5,651 nt of DNA from the NCBI GenBank assembly GCA_964496725.1, contig CAZCAS010000080.1, positions 1 through 5,651 on the forward strand. Reading direction: 5' to 3'. Position numbers and translations under genes: made by a program. Positions 5,201 to 5,651 of the stretch are shown here, piece after piece (positions within the stretch are counted from its first letter, which is position 1; each line of letters opens with the position of its first letter). The notes under the pieces were generated by a model. The model saw only the letters and a program-made list of their open reading frames with translations, searched no databases and had not been told where the DNA came from. This stretch comes from JAZGHN01 sp964496725. Its GTDB lineage: Bacteria; Chloroflexota; Dehalococcoidia; Dehalococcoidales; E44-bin46.

Positions 5201-5651
5201 TTAGGCTCGTGCACCGACTACCTCTTCAAACGATTCAATATCGGGCTGGACGGTAAACGGCTGGACAGTATCCGAGACAATCTCCTGTGTCCTCGGCCCA
5301 GCTCCAGTGATAAAAGCGACCGTGAGTTCGTCTCTCTTTATTAAACCTGAGGCTGCCAGCTTTTTCAACGCGGAGATTACCACCCCGCCCGTTGCCTCGG
5401 CGAAGATGCCCTCAGCTTGAGCCAGCAGCTTCACTCCAGCAATAGCTTCTTCATCAGTAACTGCGCAGGCCCCGCCTCCTGACTGCCGGGCGACTTGCAG
5501 CGCGTAGTAGCCGTCAGCCGGGTTCCCAATGGCTATGGACTTGGCGATGGTGTTGGGCTCTACGGGGTGGATGTGGAGGCTACCCGCCTGAAAGGCATTA
5601 ACGATGGGCGAGCTACCAGCCGCCTGGGCGAGATACATATGGGTATTGATC
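5201..5651 (-). CDS. thrC: Threonine synthase, C-terminal part (5' end beyond window)
   Basis: Threonine synthase converts O-phosphohomoserine to threonine with PLP in the cytoplasm. Only the last 149 residues are visible, open to the window edge. The fragment shows GSSPIVNAFQAG (12-23), IAKSIAIGNPADG (35-47), AVTDEEAIAGVKLLAQAEGIF (63-83, in pieces AVTDEEA and LLAQAEGIF) and AFITGAGPRTQE (112-123), all characteristic of the fold-type II threonine synthase C-terminal half; the PLP lysine lies upstream outside the window. A tail rich in acidic residues (PDIESFEEVVGARA) closes the protein. The internal ATG at 5638 is not a start, because the frame and the homology continue through it. The gene ends 39 bp before the NIL-domain gene, with which it probably shares an operon. 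A related PLP enzyme such as threonine dehydratase is less likely given these motifs. Confidence 0.9.
   Translation of the reverse strand, partial: INTHMYLAQAAGSSPIVNAFQAGSLHIHPVEPNTIAKSIAIGNPADGYYALQVARQSGGGACAVTDEEAIAGVKLLAQAEGIFAEATGGVVISALKKLAASGLIKRDELTVAFITGAGPRTQEIVSDTVQPFTVQPDIESFEEVVGARA

Overview
The window looks like a chromosomal segment from an anaerobic bacterium with roughly balanced base composition. Every supported gene lies on the minus strand, so transcription runs from the right edge to the left. The gene set is threonine synthase, a NIL-domain protein, a NifS/IscS cysteine desulfurase, a Cys-rich ArsC fusion, a ferredoxin-like Fe-S protein, a MOSC protein, FdhD and NadA. 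It fits an obligate anaerobe using Fe-S and molybdenum/tungsten enzymes. The protein style suggests Chloroflexota (Dehalococcoidia-like), but this is a guess from general similarity and no phylogeny was possible. There are no RNA genes, insertion sequences or CRISPR arrays.

Right block (5651 to 2337), in order of transcription: the 3' end of threonine synthase (thrC, cut by the window edge); a NIL-domain gene interrupted by an in-frame TAA; a cysteine desulfurase starting with GTG; a protein joining a Cys-rich zinc-ribbon-like domain to a thioredoxin-type arsenate reductase domain; and a ferredoxin-like protein whose start overlaps the preceding gene by 35 bp. Gaps are short (about 40 bp or less) and Shine-Dalgarno sites are strong, so this is probably one operon.

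Middle (2336 to 1882): a 167-bp gap holds a GC-rich hairpin, a good sigma-70-type promoter and a GNRA-type hairpin in the predicted leader. A 51-residue Cys-containing small protein follows, then a 132-bp gap with a 15-bp RNA hairpin just ahead of the next gene.

Left block (1881 to 1): a MOSC-domain protein, FdhD and the N-terminal two thirds of NadA. They are tightly packed (11-bp gap, then 11-bp overlap) and look co-transcribed.

A shared theme is sulfur mobilisation and Fe-S/Mo cofactor chemistry. In E. coli IscS passes sulfur to FdhD, which sulfurates the molybdenum cofactor of formate dehydrogenase; MOSC proteins are also linked to molybdenum cofactor sulfur; NadA carries an Fe-S cluster; NIL-domain proteins occur in anaerobic sulfur/homocysteine pathways. 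The most notable points are the interrupted NIL gene, the ArsC fusion, the small Cys protein with its own promoter, the hairpin before the MOSC gene, and an FdhD lacking the second Cys of its CxxC loop.
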